From Candidatus Faecivivens stercoravium (GTDB lineage Bacteria; Bacillota; Clostridia; Oscillospirales; Ruminococcaceae), in NCBI GenBank assembly GCA_018712425.1, contig DVHA01000191.1:1-13333 (forward strand): a DNA stretch of 13,333 nucleotides, in the 5' to 3' direction. The notes beneath the pieces are model-generated. The model searched no databases and had not been told where the DNA came from. It was given only the letters and a program-made list of their open reading frames with translations. Position numbers and translations under genes: made by a program. Within the stretch, counting starts at the first letter, position 1. Every line of letters begins with the position of its first letter. This document shows, piece by piece, positions 1 through 6,600 of this stretch.

Positions 1-15
1 GAGAACGCCAACCCC

Positions 16-100
16 AGAAAATTGTGGTTTCGTGCTTTGCACGAAATGCGGGCCATGCCATACGGCCCGCAAACAATTTTCTAAGGGCTTGCGTAGCAAG
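16..100. other. multi-hairpin element of unknown nature (possible dispersed repeat or structured RNA)
   Basis: A 10-bp outer stem (16-25 with 73-82) encloses two perfect hairpins: an 8-bp stem with a three-base loop (28-35/39-46) and a 7-bp stem with a nine-base loop (48-54/64-70). A third small hairpin follows (88-92/96-100, loop GTA). The branched fold is seen directly, and the strand cannot be decided because perfect stems read alike on both strands. There is no T-run, so it is not an ordinary terminator, and no convincing gene covers it. It could be a short palindromic interspersed repeat or part of a small RNA extending beyond the left edge. Its identity is unknown to me. Confidence 0.45.
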
Positions 101-148
101 ACCGGCGTGCAGCAGCACCCAAAAAATACTCAAAAAAGATTTTTCTAC

Positions 149-178
149 AAATTAACCCCCTGGAAAGTATCCAGGGGG
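149..178 (-). terminator. intrinsic terminator after secF
   Basis: An 8-bp stem (CCCCCTGG at 156-163 with CCAGGGGG at 171-178) has a seven-base loop. On the minus strand it is followed by a moderately T-rich stretch (TTAATTT). It sits 18 bases beyond the secF stop and probably ends the secD-secF transcript. Confidence 0.7.
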
Positions 179-196
179 CAATTGCATTTACAAATT

Positions 197-1195
197 TTAC
201 GCCTTGACCGCCTTGCGGGGGGCCTTTTTGGCCTGATGCTCCTTCCAGAGCACCCAGGAGGGGCCGCAGAGGCAGATGGTGGAGTAGGAGCCGGAGATCA
301 GGCCGACAATCAGCGGCAGGGTAAAGGTGACGATCGAGTCGACACCGTTCAGGGCCGCCGCCACGCAGACAATGATCATCGAGCCGATGGTCGTGACATT
401 GGTGTGGATTGCGCGGGTGAAGGACTGGTTGATCGAAAGGTTGACCAGCTCGCTGGGGGTCAGCTGGCTGCCGTAGAGCCGTTCGTTTTCGCGGACACGG
501 TCGTAGATGACGATGGTGTCGTTGACCGAGTAGCCGAGGATGACCAGCAGGATGGCGACAAAGTTGTCGTCCAGCGGCATCCGGAAGATGGCGAAGGTGG
601 CATAGACCATGCAGAGGTCGTGGACCAGCGCCAGCATCGCGAAGACACCGGCCGACCAGCCGCCGATCTTTCTGAACCGCAGCGCGATATAGACGACCAT
701 GATGACCGCCGCAAAGCCGACAGCTACCAGGCACTTGAGCAGGAAGTCAAAGCCCATTGTCGCCGAAACGGCATTGACGGAAGACGTTTCGAGCGCATTA
801 TCAGGAAAGCGTTCCTGAAGCGCGTCGCTGAGAGCCGTCTGCTCCTCCACGTCCATCGCGACATCGGAGGGGAAGTTGACGGTAAAGCTGGCGGAACCGC
901 TCATCAGGTCTTCCGCCCCGGTGACTTCGACGTCGTAGCCGGTAATCTCTTCGACCGCCGCCTGGAAGTCCGCTTCGCTGATTTCACCGGTGTAGGAATA
1001 GGTGGCGATGGTGCCGCCGGTAAACTGGATGTCCAGCTGCACGCCGAGGACCAGCGTAACAATCAGCGCAATCCCTAAAAGCAACCCCGAAAAACCGTAA
1101 TAGACAAACCGGTATTTGCAGAAGTCGAAATGGGGGCAGAAGATCCCCTTCGGGGTTTTGACGAGGTTTTCGATTTTTTCGCGATCGTAACTCAT
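197..1195 (-). CDS. secF: protein translocase subunit SecF
   Basis: This is the membrane subunit that works with SecD to help the SecYEG channel export proteins, using the proton motive force. The protein has 332 residues. One membrane segment lies near residues 33-51, followed by the conserved LDIQFTGGT (54-62), an external domain of about 90 residues, and a C-terminal bundle of membrane helices. The bundle carries VHDLC (191-195), the long motif ILGYSVNDTIVIYDRVREN (219-237) and an SINQSFTRAIHTNVTT block (254-269), all diagnostic of SecF. The start was chosen at the ATG preceded by GGAGG; it overlaps the secD stop as ATGA, which implies translational coupling. A reading frame extending upstream would lie inside secD. 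Length is normal for Clostridia with separate SecD and SecF. Confidence 0.95.
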   Translation of the reverse strand: MSYDREKIENLVKTPKGIFCPHFDFCKYRFVYYGFSGLLLGIALIVTLVLGVQLDIQFTGGTIATYSYTGEISEADFQAAVEEITGYDVEVTGAEDLMSGSASFTVNFPSDVAMDVEEQTALSDALQERFPDNALETSSVNAVSATMGFDFLLKCLVAVGFAAVIMVVYIALRFRKIGGWSAGVFAMLALVHDLCMVYATFAIFRMPLDDNFVAILLVILGYSVNDTIVIYDRVRENERLYGSQLTPSELVNLSINQSFTRAIHTNVTTIGSMIIVCVAAALNGVDSIVTFTLPLIVGLISGSYSTICLCGPSWVLWKEHQAKKAPRKAVKA

Positions 1196-2592
1196 TTCTG
1201 TTTGACACCTCCATACAGATAAGGCTTGCGGAGGCATTTAAACCGCGACAGGCTCTTCAGCATCAGCCGGGAGGCGGTAACGCCGAAGACGAAGTTCAAA
1301 ATACAGCCGACCAACAGCGTGTAGCCGAAGGAGTAGATCGTACCGGCGGTAGAAGCTCCGAACATAAAGAAGAGGGGGCTTAAAAGCTTGCCGAAGAAAG
1401 AATCGGTCGGGCCAAAGGAGCCCATCAGGATAATCGCAACGATGATGGTCGTGAGGTTGCCGTCCAGAATCGCCGAGAAGGCCCGTTCAAACCCCAAAGA
1501 GATGGCGCCGTCGATCGACTTGCCCGCGCAGATCTCCTCTTTGATGCGGGTGAAGGTGATGACGTTGGCGTCGACGCCCATGCCGATGCCGAGGATGACG
1601 CCGGCGATGCCGGGCAGCGTCAGGGTGAACGAGGACATGAACCCGAAGAAGCCGGAGATGGCGGCAATCGAAACCGCGACCTGGCCCATCAGCGCGAAAA
1701 CCGCGACGAGGCCGGGCAGACGGAAGAAGATGACCATGTAGATGCAGATCAGCACAAAGGCAATTGCCCCTGCCACGACCATGATATCGCGGGCGCCGAG
1801 GCCGAGGGTCGGGTCAATCGTCGAGTAGCTGTCCACGACCAGGCTGAAGGGCAGCGCGCCGGAGTTGATCTTGTTGGCGAGCGAAGTCGCCTCTTCAGCG
1901 GTAAAGCTGCCGGTGATCGAAGCGCGGCCGTCGGTGATGGCCGTGTTGACCGACGGGTAGGAAATCATCTCATCGTCCAGCCAGATCGAGATAATGCCGT
2001 TTTCCTCTGCCAGGCGGGTAGTGGCGTCCGCAAAGTCCTGCCGCCCGGATTCGTTCAGGGTCAGGCTGACGCCGTAGGTATTGTTCTGCTGGTCATAATA
2101 GGGGTATGCTTCCGCCACGTCTTCGCCGTCAATGATGATATTTTCGGCGGTGACGCCGGAGGGGGCCCCGGTCGAATCGGTCTCCATCCCTTCACGGAAG
2201 GTCAGGACCGCGGTGTCGCCCAGTTCGGCGATCGCAGCCTCCGGATCAAAGTCGGTCTCGCCTTCCTTCCAGGGGAAGCGGACGATAATCCGGTAATGGG
2301 TGTAGTCGACGTAAACCTCCGAGTCGGTGATGTTCAGCGAGATCAGCCGCGAGTTGATAACCTCCCTCGCCGCATCCATCTGGGCTTCGGTCGCCTCGAC
2401 CCCTTCGGGCGGGGTAAAGGTGACGTCGACGCCGCCGCGGATATCGATGCCCCAGCGGATGTCGTTGCCGCCCTTGATATAGACCGTCTCTTTATCACCA
2501 TAGGTCGTCTTGAAGCCGAAGAGGGACAGGAGCGTCAGGACAACAATCAAGATGGACACGATAAAGAATACCGGCCTTGGCACTCGTTTCAT
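1192..2592 (-). CDS. secD: protein translocase subunit SecD
   Basis: SecD partners SecF in the accessory translocase that pulls exported proteins across the membrane and helps release them outside. The 466-residue protein has an N-terminal membrane helix (about 8-26), the WGIDIRGGVD motif (47-56, equivalent to the usual LGLDLQGG), a large external P1-type domain (about 60-260), and a C-terminal membrane domain. That domain contains GIGMGVDANVI (335-345) and a LGFERAFSAILDGNLTT-type segment (366-382), as expected for the SecD/SecF/RND fold. The ATG at 2592 follows GGAGGAATT at good spacing. An in-frame ATG 39 bases upstream lacks this site and was not used. Expression comes from a promoter about 120 bases upstream through a leader with a terminator-like hairpin. 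Confidence 0.95.
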   Translation of the reverse strand: MKRVPRPVFFIVSILIVVLTLLSLFGFKTTYGDKETVYIKGGNDIRWGIDIRGGVDVTFTPPEGVEATEAQMDAAREVINSRLISLNITDSEVYVDYTHYRIIVRFPWKEGETDFDPEAAIAELGDTAVLTFREGMETDSTGAPSGVTAENIIIDGEDVAEAYPYYDQQNNTYGVSLTLNESGRQDFADATTRLAEENGIISIWLDDEMISYPSVNTAITDGRASITGSFTAEEATSLANKINSGALPFSLVVDSYSTIDPTLGLGARDIMVVAGAIAFVLICIYMVIFFRLPGLVAVFALMGQVAVSIAAISGFFGFMSSFTLTLPGIAGVILGIGMGVDANVITFTRIKEEICAGKSIDGAISLGFERAFSAILDGNLTTIIVAIILMGSFGPTDSFFGKLLSPLFFMFGASTAGTIYSFGYTLLVGCILNFVFGVTASRLMLKSLSRFKCLRKPYLYGGVKQK

Positions 2593-2684
2593 GTAACCAA
2601 TTCCTCCAATGCTGTGAAAGTTTGGTGCCATCCGTGAAAAAGTCCCCGCGGGGCTATCCGCCCGGAGGGACTACGGGTAAACAT
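2589..2684 (-). CDS. candidate secD leader peptide (31 codons)
   Basis: A short open frame begins with ATG at 2684, preceded by a weak GGGGAAA ribosome site. It runs 31 codons and ends in a TGA that overlaps the secD start codon as ATGA. Its codons pass straight through the terminator-like hairpin of the leader. Such an arrangement could let translation of the leader decide whether secD is transcribed or translated. The peptide begins MFTRSPSGRI and has no hydrophobic segment or obvious arrest motif, and I do not recognise it. A chance open frame is quite possible in DNA this GC-rich. Confidence 0.25.
   Translation of the reverse strand: MFTRSPSGRIAPRGLFHGWHQTFTALEELVT
2637..2672 (-). terminator. 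terminator-like hairpin in the secD leader (possible attenuator)
   Basis: On the minus strand an AGTCC...GGACT outer stem with GC-rich inner pairing (2641-2672) is followed directly by TTTTT. It lies between the secD promoter and the secD start, so it would stop transcription before the genes unless it is prevented from forming. No other gene between the promoter and this hairpin explains it. I did not identify a known riboswitch in the roughly 40 bases before it. Confidence 0.65.
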
Positions 2685-2717
2685 AATGTTTCCCCAAAAA
2701 CAGCACTACATAGGGTT

Positions 2718-2746
2718 ATTATACGCAAAACCCCTTAAAAAGTCAA
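2718..2746 (-). promoter_or_regulatory. sigma-A promoter for secD-secF
   Basis: TTGACT (2741-2746) and a perfect TATAAT (2718-2723) are separated by 17 bases, close to the consensus. Transcription should begin near 2711, giving a leader of about 120 bases before secD. Confidence 0.85.
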
Positions 2747-2752
2747 GCATTG

Positions 2753-2770
2753 CCGGGCTTTTCGGCCCGG
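2753..2770. repeat. short GC-rich inverted repeat upstream of the secD promoter
   Basis: CCGGGC (2753-2758) and GCCCGG (2765-2770) form a 6-bp hairpin a few bases upstream of the -35 element. There is no strong T-run on either side. It may be a weak terminator remnant or have no function. Confidence 0.4.
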
Positions 2771-2826
2771 GAGTTTTGCAAACATTCCATGAATTGCGGT
2801 ATCCCGGATTGCGGCCGGGGGGCCTG

Positions 2827-2863
2827 AAAAAACGCCCTCTTCCGGTCAGAACAGAAAAGGGCG
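2827..2863 (-). terminator. intrinsic terminator after queT
   Basis: CGCCCTCTTC at the left arm pairs with GAAAAGGGCG at the right (2833-2863, one mismatch). On the minus strand it is followed by TTTTTT (2827-2832). It lies 25 bases after the queT stop and separates queT from secD. Confidence 0.85.
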
Positions 2864-2888
2864 AATTTCTATCTATAATAACGCTTCT

Positions 2889-3446
2889 TTAAGCCGTCCG
2901 GGTAGTCGGGAACAGCTTTTTATACAGATCGGCGCGGTAGAGGGCAAACGCAAGGACCATCCCCAGCGTATAGCAGACCACCAGTTCCCCTGCGGCAACC
3001 GAAATCCCCTGGAACGCCCAGATAGCCGGCAGGCTCTGGCCCGGTTCCCCGCCAAAGACAAGCGCCAGCTCCAGCCCGACAATCACCCCGTTAAAGAGGA
3101 TGGTGGGGATGGGCGCAAGAAGCACTTTCGCGGCCCGGGGCAGCGGGCTGCGCCCGATGGCGTAGACGGCCAGGGCAGCCAGCAGCGTCGCCGAAGTGCC
3201 GACCACCGAGTCAATCAGGCCGGTGGGGTTGCTCCCCATCAAAAACCCGATCAGGTTGGAGAAGAAGCAGCCGAAGGTGACCCCCCAGATGCCGAGAGGC
3301 GAGAAAAGCGGGAGGACCATCAGCGCTTCGCTGATCCGAAACTGGACGGTGCTGAAGGAAATGGGCGCGATGGCAAGGGTAAGGGCGGTATAAAGGGCGC
3401 CGATCAGCGCGACTTTGACCAATTTTGTGACGTTTGTTTCTTTCAT
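2889..3446 (-). CDS. queT: QueT-family queuosine-precursor ECF transporter substrate-binding component
   Basis: This small membrane protein (185 residues) is predicted to bind a queuosine precursor such as preQ1 or preQ0 and bring it in with the shared energy-coupling (EcfA/A'/T) module, which is not encoded here. About six hydrophobic segments are visible. Family landmarks include VQFRISEALMVLPLF (34-48), the NPTGLIDSVVGT segment (73-84) and GELVVCYTLG (153-162). The ATG at 3446 follows an AGAGG ribosome site at the end of a folded leader. A longer in-frame extension would run back through the leader and promoter and is rejected. The gene stands alone between its promoter and a terminator. 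Substrate assignment rests on family resemblance and was not tested; another QueT/YpdP-like vitamin transporter is the main alternative. Confidence 0.85.
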   Translation of the reverse strand: MKETNVTKLVKVALIGALYTALTLAIAPISFSTVQFRISEALMVLPLFSPLGIWGVTFGCFFSNLIGFLMGSNPTGLIDSVVGTSATLLAALAVYAIGRSPLPRAAKVLLAPIPTILFNGVIVGLELALVFGGEPGQSLPAIWAFQGISVAAGELVVCYTLGMVLAFALYRADLYKKLFPTTRTA

Positions 3447-3462
3447 TATAACCTCTTTTTCT

Positions 3463-3552
3463 CCGTGCAGCAAAATGATGGGCGGGCGGTGCCGGCCTCT
3501 GACCAGCCGGAGGGTTGCCCGCTGCCGCCGGCCGCCCCTCCGCCGGGCACGG
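3463..3552 (-). promoter_or_regulatory. structured 5' leader of queT, candidate preQ1-type riboswitch
   Basis: The transcript between the promoter (start near 3578) and the queT ATG is about 130 bases and strongly GC-rich. CCGTGC (minus strand, 3547-3552) can pair with GCACGG (3463-3468), which lies immediately before the A-rich AGAAAAAGAGG ribosome site. Nested inside is a 7-bp stem, CGGAGGG (3536-3542) with CCCTCCG (3508-3514). QueT genes in Firmicutes are often controlled by preQ1 riboswitches acting on the ribosome site. The pairing is seen, but the riboswitch assignment is inference: I could not match a class consensus confidently. Confidence 0.4.
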
Positions 3553-3584
3553 GTAAAGCGGAAGGATATTGCCGGTGCGGTACT

Positions 3585-3613
3585 ATTGTAGCACATCCCC
3601 GCCTGATTGGCAA
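3585..3613 (-). promoter_or_regulatory. sigma-A promoter for queT
   Basis: TTGCCA (3608-3613) and TACAAT (3585-3590) are separated by exactly 17 bases. Transcription should start near 3578. Confidence 0.8.
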
Positions 3614-3648
3614 TATAATTTCCTGCCCTTTCCGGGGTTTTTCGTTGT

Positions 3649-3674
3649 AAAAAAGCGGCCTCTTTCGAAGCCGC
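3649..3674 (-). terminator. intrinsic terminator after the XRE regulator gene
   Basis: GCGGCCTC/GAAGCCGC arms (3655-3674) form a GC-rich hairpin followed on the minus strand by TTTTTT (3649-3654), five bases beyond the stop codon of the gene ending at 3680. Confidence 0.8.
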
Positions 3675-3679
3675 AAACC

Positions 3680-4501
3680 TTAAAGAAAGGAACCCCAAAA
3701 ACAAAACAGCCGGATGATCCACTCCCAGGTCCCTGGGAGTGCCGACTCGATCGCCGTCCGGATCTCCTCCGCAGTCAAGCCTTCCCGAGGGCTGAGGGTG
3801 ATGCTGCCGGAGACTTTACCGCCGATTGCCACCAGTGCTGAAGCCGATTCACCCAGCGCGATCTGCCGCCCGAGAGCTGCTGTCCCGATGGCGTATTCAC
3901 CCATCGCCGCAGCGCCCCACGCTAGGTACCCAAGGGCGACCGCGCCAAATGCCACCGCCCCGACGGCAATGCCGCCGAACGCAAACAGCAGCCCAACCGA
4001 CAATCCGCCAAGCGACAATATCCCAGCCGACAGGCCGCCAAAGGCCACGACCCCCGCCGCAAACCCGCCGATCGCTATGATCCCCCGGGCTGCTGTGCCG
4101 ATAGCAATGATACCGGTGGCCTGATGGAAGCCACGGCCGAAGTGGATATGGACCAATGGCAACCCCCAGAGAGTCCTTTCGCTCTTATACTCGTACTCCC
4201 ACCAGGGATTCCAGCCCACCCGCCAGCGGCCTGCACCGCCCGCCGGCGGAGATTCCGGCTGCGGGTCAGACGGCGGGGCAGAACCCGGGCCAGTGTCCGG
4301 CCGAATCGGGTTATCAACCAGCCGGTCAATTGAAACGTCGAACACCCGGCTGAGGGCGATGAGTTTATCCAATTCAGGGGTCGTGAGGCCCTGTTCCCAT
4401 TTGGAGACCGTCTGCCGGGAAACCCCAACCCGCTCCCCCAACTGTTCCTGGGACAGGCCTGCTTGTTTGCGGTAAGCGGTCAGCTGATCGGAAAATGCCA
4501 T
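3680..4501 (-). CDS. XRE-family transcriptional regulator with C-terminal glycine-rich pentapeptide-like repeats
   Basis: The N-terminus (about 6-60) is a Cro/C1-type helix-turn-helix: AGLSQEQLGERVGVSRQTVSKWEQG is typical of a DNA-binding domain. A proline- and glycine-rich linker follows (65-95), then a short conserved-looking block (about 101-124, EYKSERTLWGLPLVHIHFG). Residues 130-232 are tandem five-residue units of the form G-x-x-A-hydrophobic, with only a few one-residue insertions. A charged helix and a Trp/Phe-rich tail end the 273-residue protein. Strong AGGAGG precedes the ATG at 4501. The N-terminus indicates gene regulation. The role of the repeat domain is unknown; it may stack as a beta-helix, sense a ligand or associate with the membrane. 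It is monocistronic with its own promoter and terminator. Confidence 0.85.
   Translation of the reverse strand: MAFSDQLTAYRKQAGLSQEQLGERVGVSRQTVSKWEQGLTTPELDKLIALSRVFDVSIDRLVDNPIRPDTGPGSAPPSDPQPESPPAGGAGRWRVGWNPWWEYEYKSERTLWGLPLVHIHFGRGFHQATGIIAIGTAARGIIAIGGFAAGVVAFGGLSAGILSLGGLSVGLLFAFGGIAVGAVAFGAVALGYLAWGAAAMGEYAIGTAALGRQIALGESASALVAIGGKVSGSITLSPREGLTAEEIRTAIESALPGTWEWIIRLFCFWGSFL
3806..4114 (-). repeat. repeat-encoding segment: about 20 tandem G-x-x-A-hydrophobic units
   Basis: Codons 130-232 of the XRE regulator encode consecutive five-residue units such as GIIAI, GTAAR, GIIAI, GGFAA, GVVAF and GGLSA. Glycine is at position 1 and a large hydrophobic residue is usual at position 5. One-residue insertions occur near 174 and 214. 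The repeat is at protein level; the DNA units have diverged, so recent slippage is not indicated. Confidence 0.85.
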
Positions 4502-4526
4502 TTCGCATCTCCTCCTTCCGGATAAC

Positions 4527-4555
4527 AGTATAGCAAATTTCCCTCGGAAGGTCTA
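4527..4555 (-). promoter_or_regulatory. probable promoter of the XRE regulator gene
   Basis: TATACT (4527-4532) lies 17 bases downstream of TAGACC (4550-4555), a four-of-six match to TTGACA. The site is just upstream of the AGGAGG ribosome site, giving a very short leader. Confidence 0.5.
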
Positions 4556-4623
4556 CCATCTTGCCGCGTCATCCTGTCAACCAGAGTTAACATCGGGGGT
4601 TAGAACCGGTTTTCAGGCCTTTC

Positions 4624-5016
4624 TCAGCCGTCCAGAAGCGACGTCCCGTACGAATTGTCAATGGCACACAGCCATTTCCCGTCCACCTTCCGGTAGACAT
4701 AGGTGGCCCGCCGTTCACCCGGGTATTCGCTGTCCGGTTTCTTTTCCGCCTCTACAAACGTCTGGGACAGGACCAGGACCGTATCCCCCGCCTCCAGCAT
4801 CACCATATTCCCCTGGGCCGGGACGAGAGAGTTATTGAAATACCGGGCAATCGCAATAAAAGCCTCTTTAATCTCCGCCTTCCCGTGGGCTTCCTTGCCC
4901 GGGCGCAGGACAAGAACCGCATCTTCGGTGTAAAATTCCATCAGGTCGTCAAAACGCTCTTCCCGGATGGCTTCATCCGCCTGCCGGATTAAATCGCGGA
5001 TTGTTTCGGATACCAT
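4624..5016 (-). CDS. NTF2-like (SnoaL/DUF4440-type) small protein
   Basis: The 130-residue protein has the layout of the cone-shaped NTF2-like fold: an N-terminal helix pair (about 3-28), then YTEDAVLVLRPGKEAHGKAEIKEAF (29-53), typical of the DUF4440/SnoaL opening, and a run of beta strands ending RRATYVYRKVDGKWLCAIDNSYG (102-124). Proteins of this fold include small-molecule isomerases, cyclases and binding proteins, so no reaction can be assigned. The ATG at 5016 follows a GGGGAG ribosome site. No signal peptide or membrane helix is seen, so it is probably cytoplasmic. The gene begins only about 30 bases after the tRNA-Pro terminator, leaving little room for its own promoter. No clear terminator follows it. 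Confidence 0.75.
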   Translation of the reverse strand: MVSETIRDLIRQADEAIREERFDDLMEFYTEDAVLVLRPGKEAHGKAEIKEAFIAIARYFNNSLVPAQGNMVMLEAGDTVLVLSQTFVEAEKKPDSEYPGERRATYVYRKVDGKWLCAIDNSYGTSLLDG

Positions 5017-5042
5017 TCCAATCTCCCCTTTTTCCAGATGTG

Positions 5043-5075
5043 AAAAAAGACCGTAGAACCAACATTCTACGGTCT
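5043..5075 (-). terminator. intrinsic terminator after tRNA-Pro (potentially bidirectional)
   Basis: An 11-bp perfect stem (AGACCGTAGAA at 5048-5058 with TTCTACGGTCT at 5065-5075) has a six-base loop. It is flanked by A-runs on one side and T-runs on the other, so it can act on either strand. On the minus strand it follows the tRNA directly. Confidence 0.9.
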
Positions 5076-5080
5076 TTTTT

Positions 5081-5157
5081 TGGTCGGAGTGACGAGACTC
5101 GAACTCGTGGCCTCATGGACCCGAACCATGCACGCTACCAAACTGCGCTACACCCCG
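5081..5157 (-). tRNA. tRNA-Pro, anticodon CGG
   Basis: This 77-base gene folds into a complete cloverleaf. The seven-pair acceptor stem is CGGGGTG/CACTCCG with one G-T pair. The D-arm is GCGC...GCGT, the anticodon stem is CATGG/CCATG with loop TTCGGGT (anticodon CGG), and the T-arm is ACGAG TTCGAGT CTCGT. The discriminator base A and the CCA end are encoded. The tRNA reads the proline codon CCG. It has its own strong promoter and terminator. A 7-bp inverted repeat (5162-5168 with 5178-5184) lies in the leader just upstream of the mature 5' end and may be part of the processing substrate. Confidence 0.95.
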
Positions 5158-5193
5158 ATCGTGACGCGGTGTTTTCTCGCGTCAACGTTACTT

Positions 5194-5222
5194 ATTATAG
5201 CGTATAGGGGCCGGTTTGTCAA
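5194..5222 (-). promoter_or_regulatory. consensus sigma-A promoter for tRNA-Pro
   Basis: Perfect TTGACA (5217-5222) and perfect TATAAT (5194-5199) are 17 bases apart. This is the strongest promoter in the window, fitting a stable RNA gene. I see no convincing terminator between phoR and this promoter, so some phoR transcripts may read into the tRNA. Confidence 0.9.
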
Positions 5223-5262
5223 CCCCTTTTTTTCATTTTTTTGAAAATCCTGGAGCCATTGT

Positions 5263-6591
5263 TTACAGGGCGTTGGAATAGAAGGTGACCCGGATATCGG
5301 TCCCCTTCCCCAGCTCGCTCTCCATCTTGATATCGGCCTTGTGCTGGGCGACGATATGCTTGACGATCGACAGCCCGAGCCCGGTCCCGCCGGTCTCCTT
5401 GGAACGGCTCTTATCCACCCGGTAAAACCGCTCGAAGACCCGCTCCTGGTCCTCCTTCGAGATGCCGATGCCGGTGTCCCGCACCGACAGAACCACCCGC
5501 CCCTTGAGGGGGATGACCGAAACCTTGACGCTGCCGCCCTTATAATTATAGCGGATGGCGTTGTCGCAGAGGTTGGTGATCAGCTCGTCGAGAAGCCCCC
5601 GGTTGCCGATGATCATCGCGTCGGAGCCGGACAGGGTCAGGCTGACCTCCCGGGCGGAGGCGTTGACCTGCATCGACGAGACGACCTTCTGGGCGACGGC
5701 GTAGAGGTTGACCTGCTCGAAGATCACCTCCAGCACCGGGCTGTCCAGCTTGGAGAGCTGGATGATGTCGTTGATGAGGGTGATCAGCCGGGAAGCGCTC
5801 TGGCGGATCTGGCCGGCGTAATGGGGCACCTCGTCGGGCGGGATAATGCCGTTCTCCATCAGCTCGGCGTACCCGGAAATCGAGGTGAGAGGGGTCTTGA
5901 GCTCATGGGAGACATTGGCGGTAAACTCCTGCCGCAGCTCGGAGGTCTTTTTCAGCTCCTGGTGCTGGCCGCGGATGGTCGAGATAAAGGGGGCGATCTC
6001 CGGATAGGGGGAGATATACCCCGGGTTTTCGAGGTTGGAGGCCATCTCGGCAATCGGACGCACCAGCCGCCCGGTCAGCAGGTGGGCCAGCACCGCCGAC
6101 ATCACCAGCAGCACCGCCACCGACACCACCAGCATCGGCACCGCCTCGATGAAAAAGCTCCAGAGGCTGACCGCCACCCGCGACAGCCGCAGGACGTTGC
6201 CGTCCGGCAGCAGCTGGGCATAATAATAGGTATCGTGGCGCATCGTCTCCGACTGGCGGACGGCGTCCCCCTCGCCAGCAGAAAGCGCCTCCTGGACCTC
6301 TTCCCGCTCCAGGTGGTTTTCCATCGCCGTTTCGTCGGCCCCGGAGTCGTAAAGCACTTCGCCGCTGGGGGAAATCAGCGTCACCCGCAGCTCTTCCGCG
6401 CTGTCCCCCGCTGTCTCGATATAGTCGTCCGAGGCGTCGTACATGTCCGACAGCAGGTGGCAGGTCGTCCGCAGGTCGTAAATCACCTGTTGCCGGAAAT
6501 TGCCGTAGTAAACAAGGGTCAGCAGGACCAGCGTAATCATAATCGCCAGCCCCGCCAGAAGCATCATATAGACGTTGATCTTCTTCTTCAT
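5263..6591 (-). CDS. phoR: phosphate-regulon sensor histidine kinase PhoR
   Basis: This membrane-bound kinase of 442 residues is predicted to autophosphorylate when phosphate is scarce and pass the phosphate to PhoB. Membrane helices lie near 8-29 and 148-172 and flank an external sensor domain with ELRVTLISPSGEVLYDS (67-83), as in PhoR/WalK-type sensors. A HAMP-like linker follows. The dimerisation helix has FTANVSHELKTPL, with the phospho-acceptor His at 229. The ATPase domain has the N box (ELITNLCDNAIRY, 336-348), G1 (DTGIGI, 372-377), F box (FERFYRVDKS, 386-395) and G2 (GGTGLGLSIV, 401-410). No cytoplasmic PAS domain is evident. It follows phoB by nine bases, and its AAGGGA ribosome site overlaps the phoB stop. 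The PhoR assignment rests on adjacency to phoB, phoU and pst. Confidence 0.92.
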   Translation of the reverse strand: MKKKINVYMMLLAGLAIMITLVLLTLVYYGNFRQQVIYDLRTTCHLLSDMYDASDDYIETAGDSAEELRVTLISPSGEVLYDSGADETAMENHLEREEVQEALSAGEGDAVRQSETMRHDTYYYAQLLPDGNVLRLSRVAVSLWSFFIEAVPMLVVSVAVLLVMSAVLAHLLTGRLVRPIAEMASNLENPGYISPYPEIAPFISTIRGQHQELKKTSELRQEFTANVSHELKTPLTSISGYAELMENGIIPPDEVPHYAGQIRQSASRLITLINDIIQLSKLDSPVLEVIFEQVNLYAVAQKVVSSMQVNASAREVSLTLSGSDAMIIGNRGLLDELITNLCDNAIRYNYKGGSVKVSVIPLKGRVVLSVRDTGIGISKEDQERVFERFYRVDKSRSKETGGTGLGLSIVKHIVAQHKADIKMESELGKGTDIRVTFYSNAL

Positions 6592-6600
6592 CTGCTTCCC

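Noticed and set aside
32..1078. 348-codon plus-strand open frame opposite secF
   Set aside because: It overlaps secF and its terminator, begins inside the hairpin element and shows no domain, so it is a shadow frame.
3447..3722. N-terminal extension of QueT
   Set aside because: It would run through the promoter, the folded leader and a neighbouring terminator. The start at 3446 gives the usual family length.
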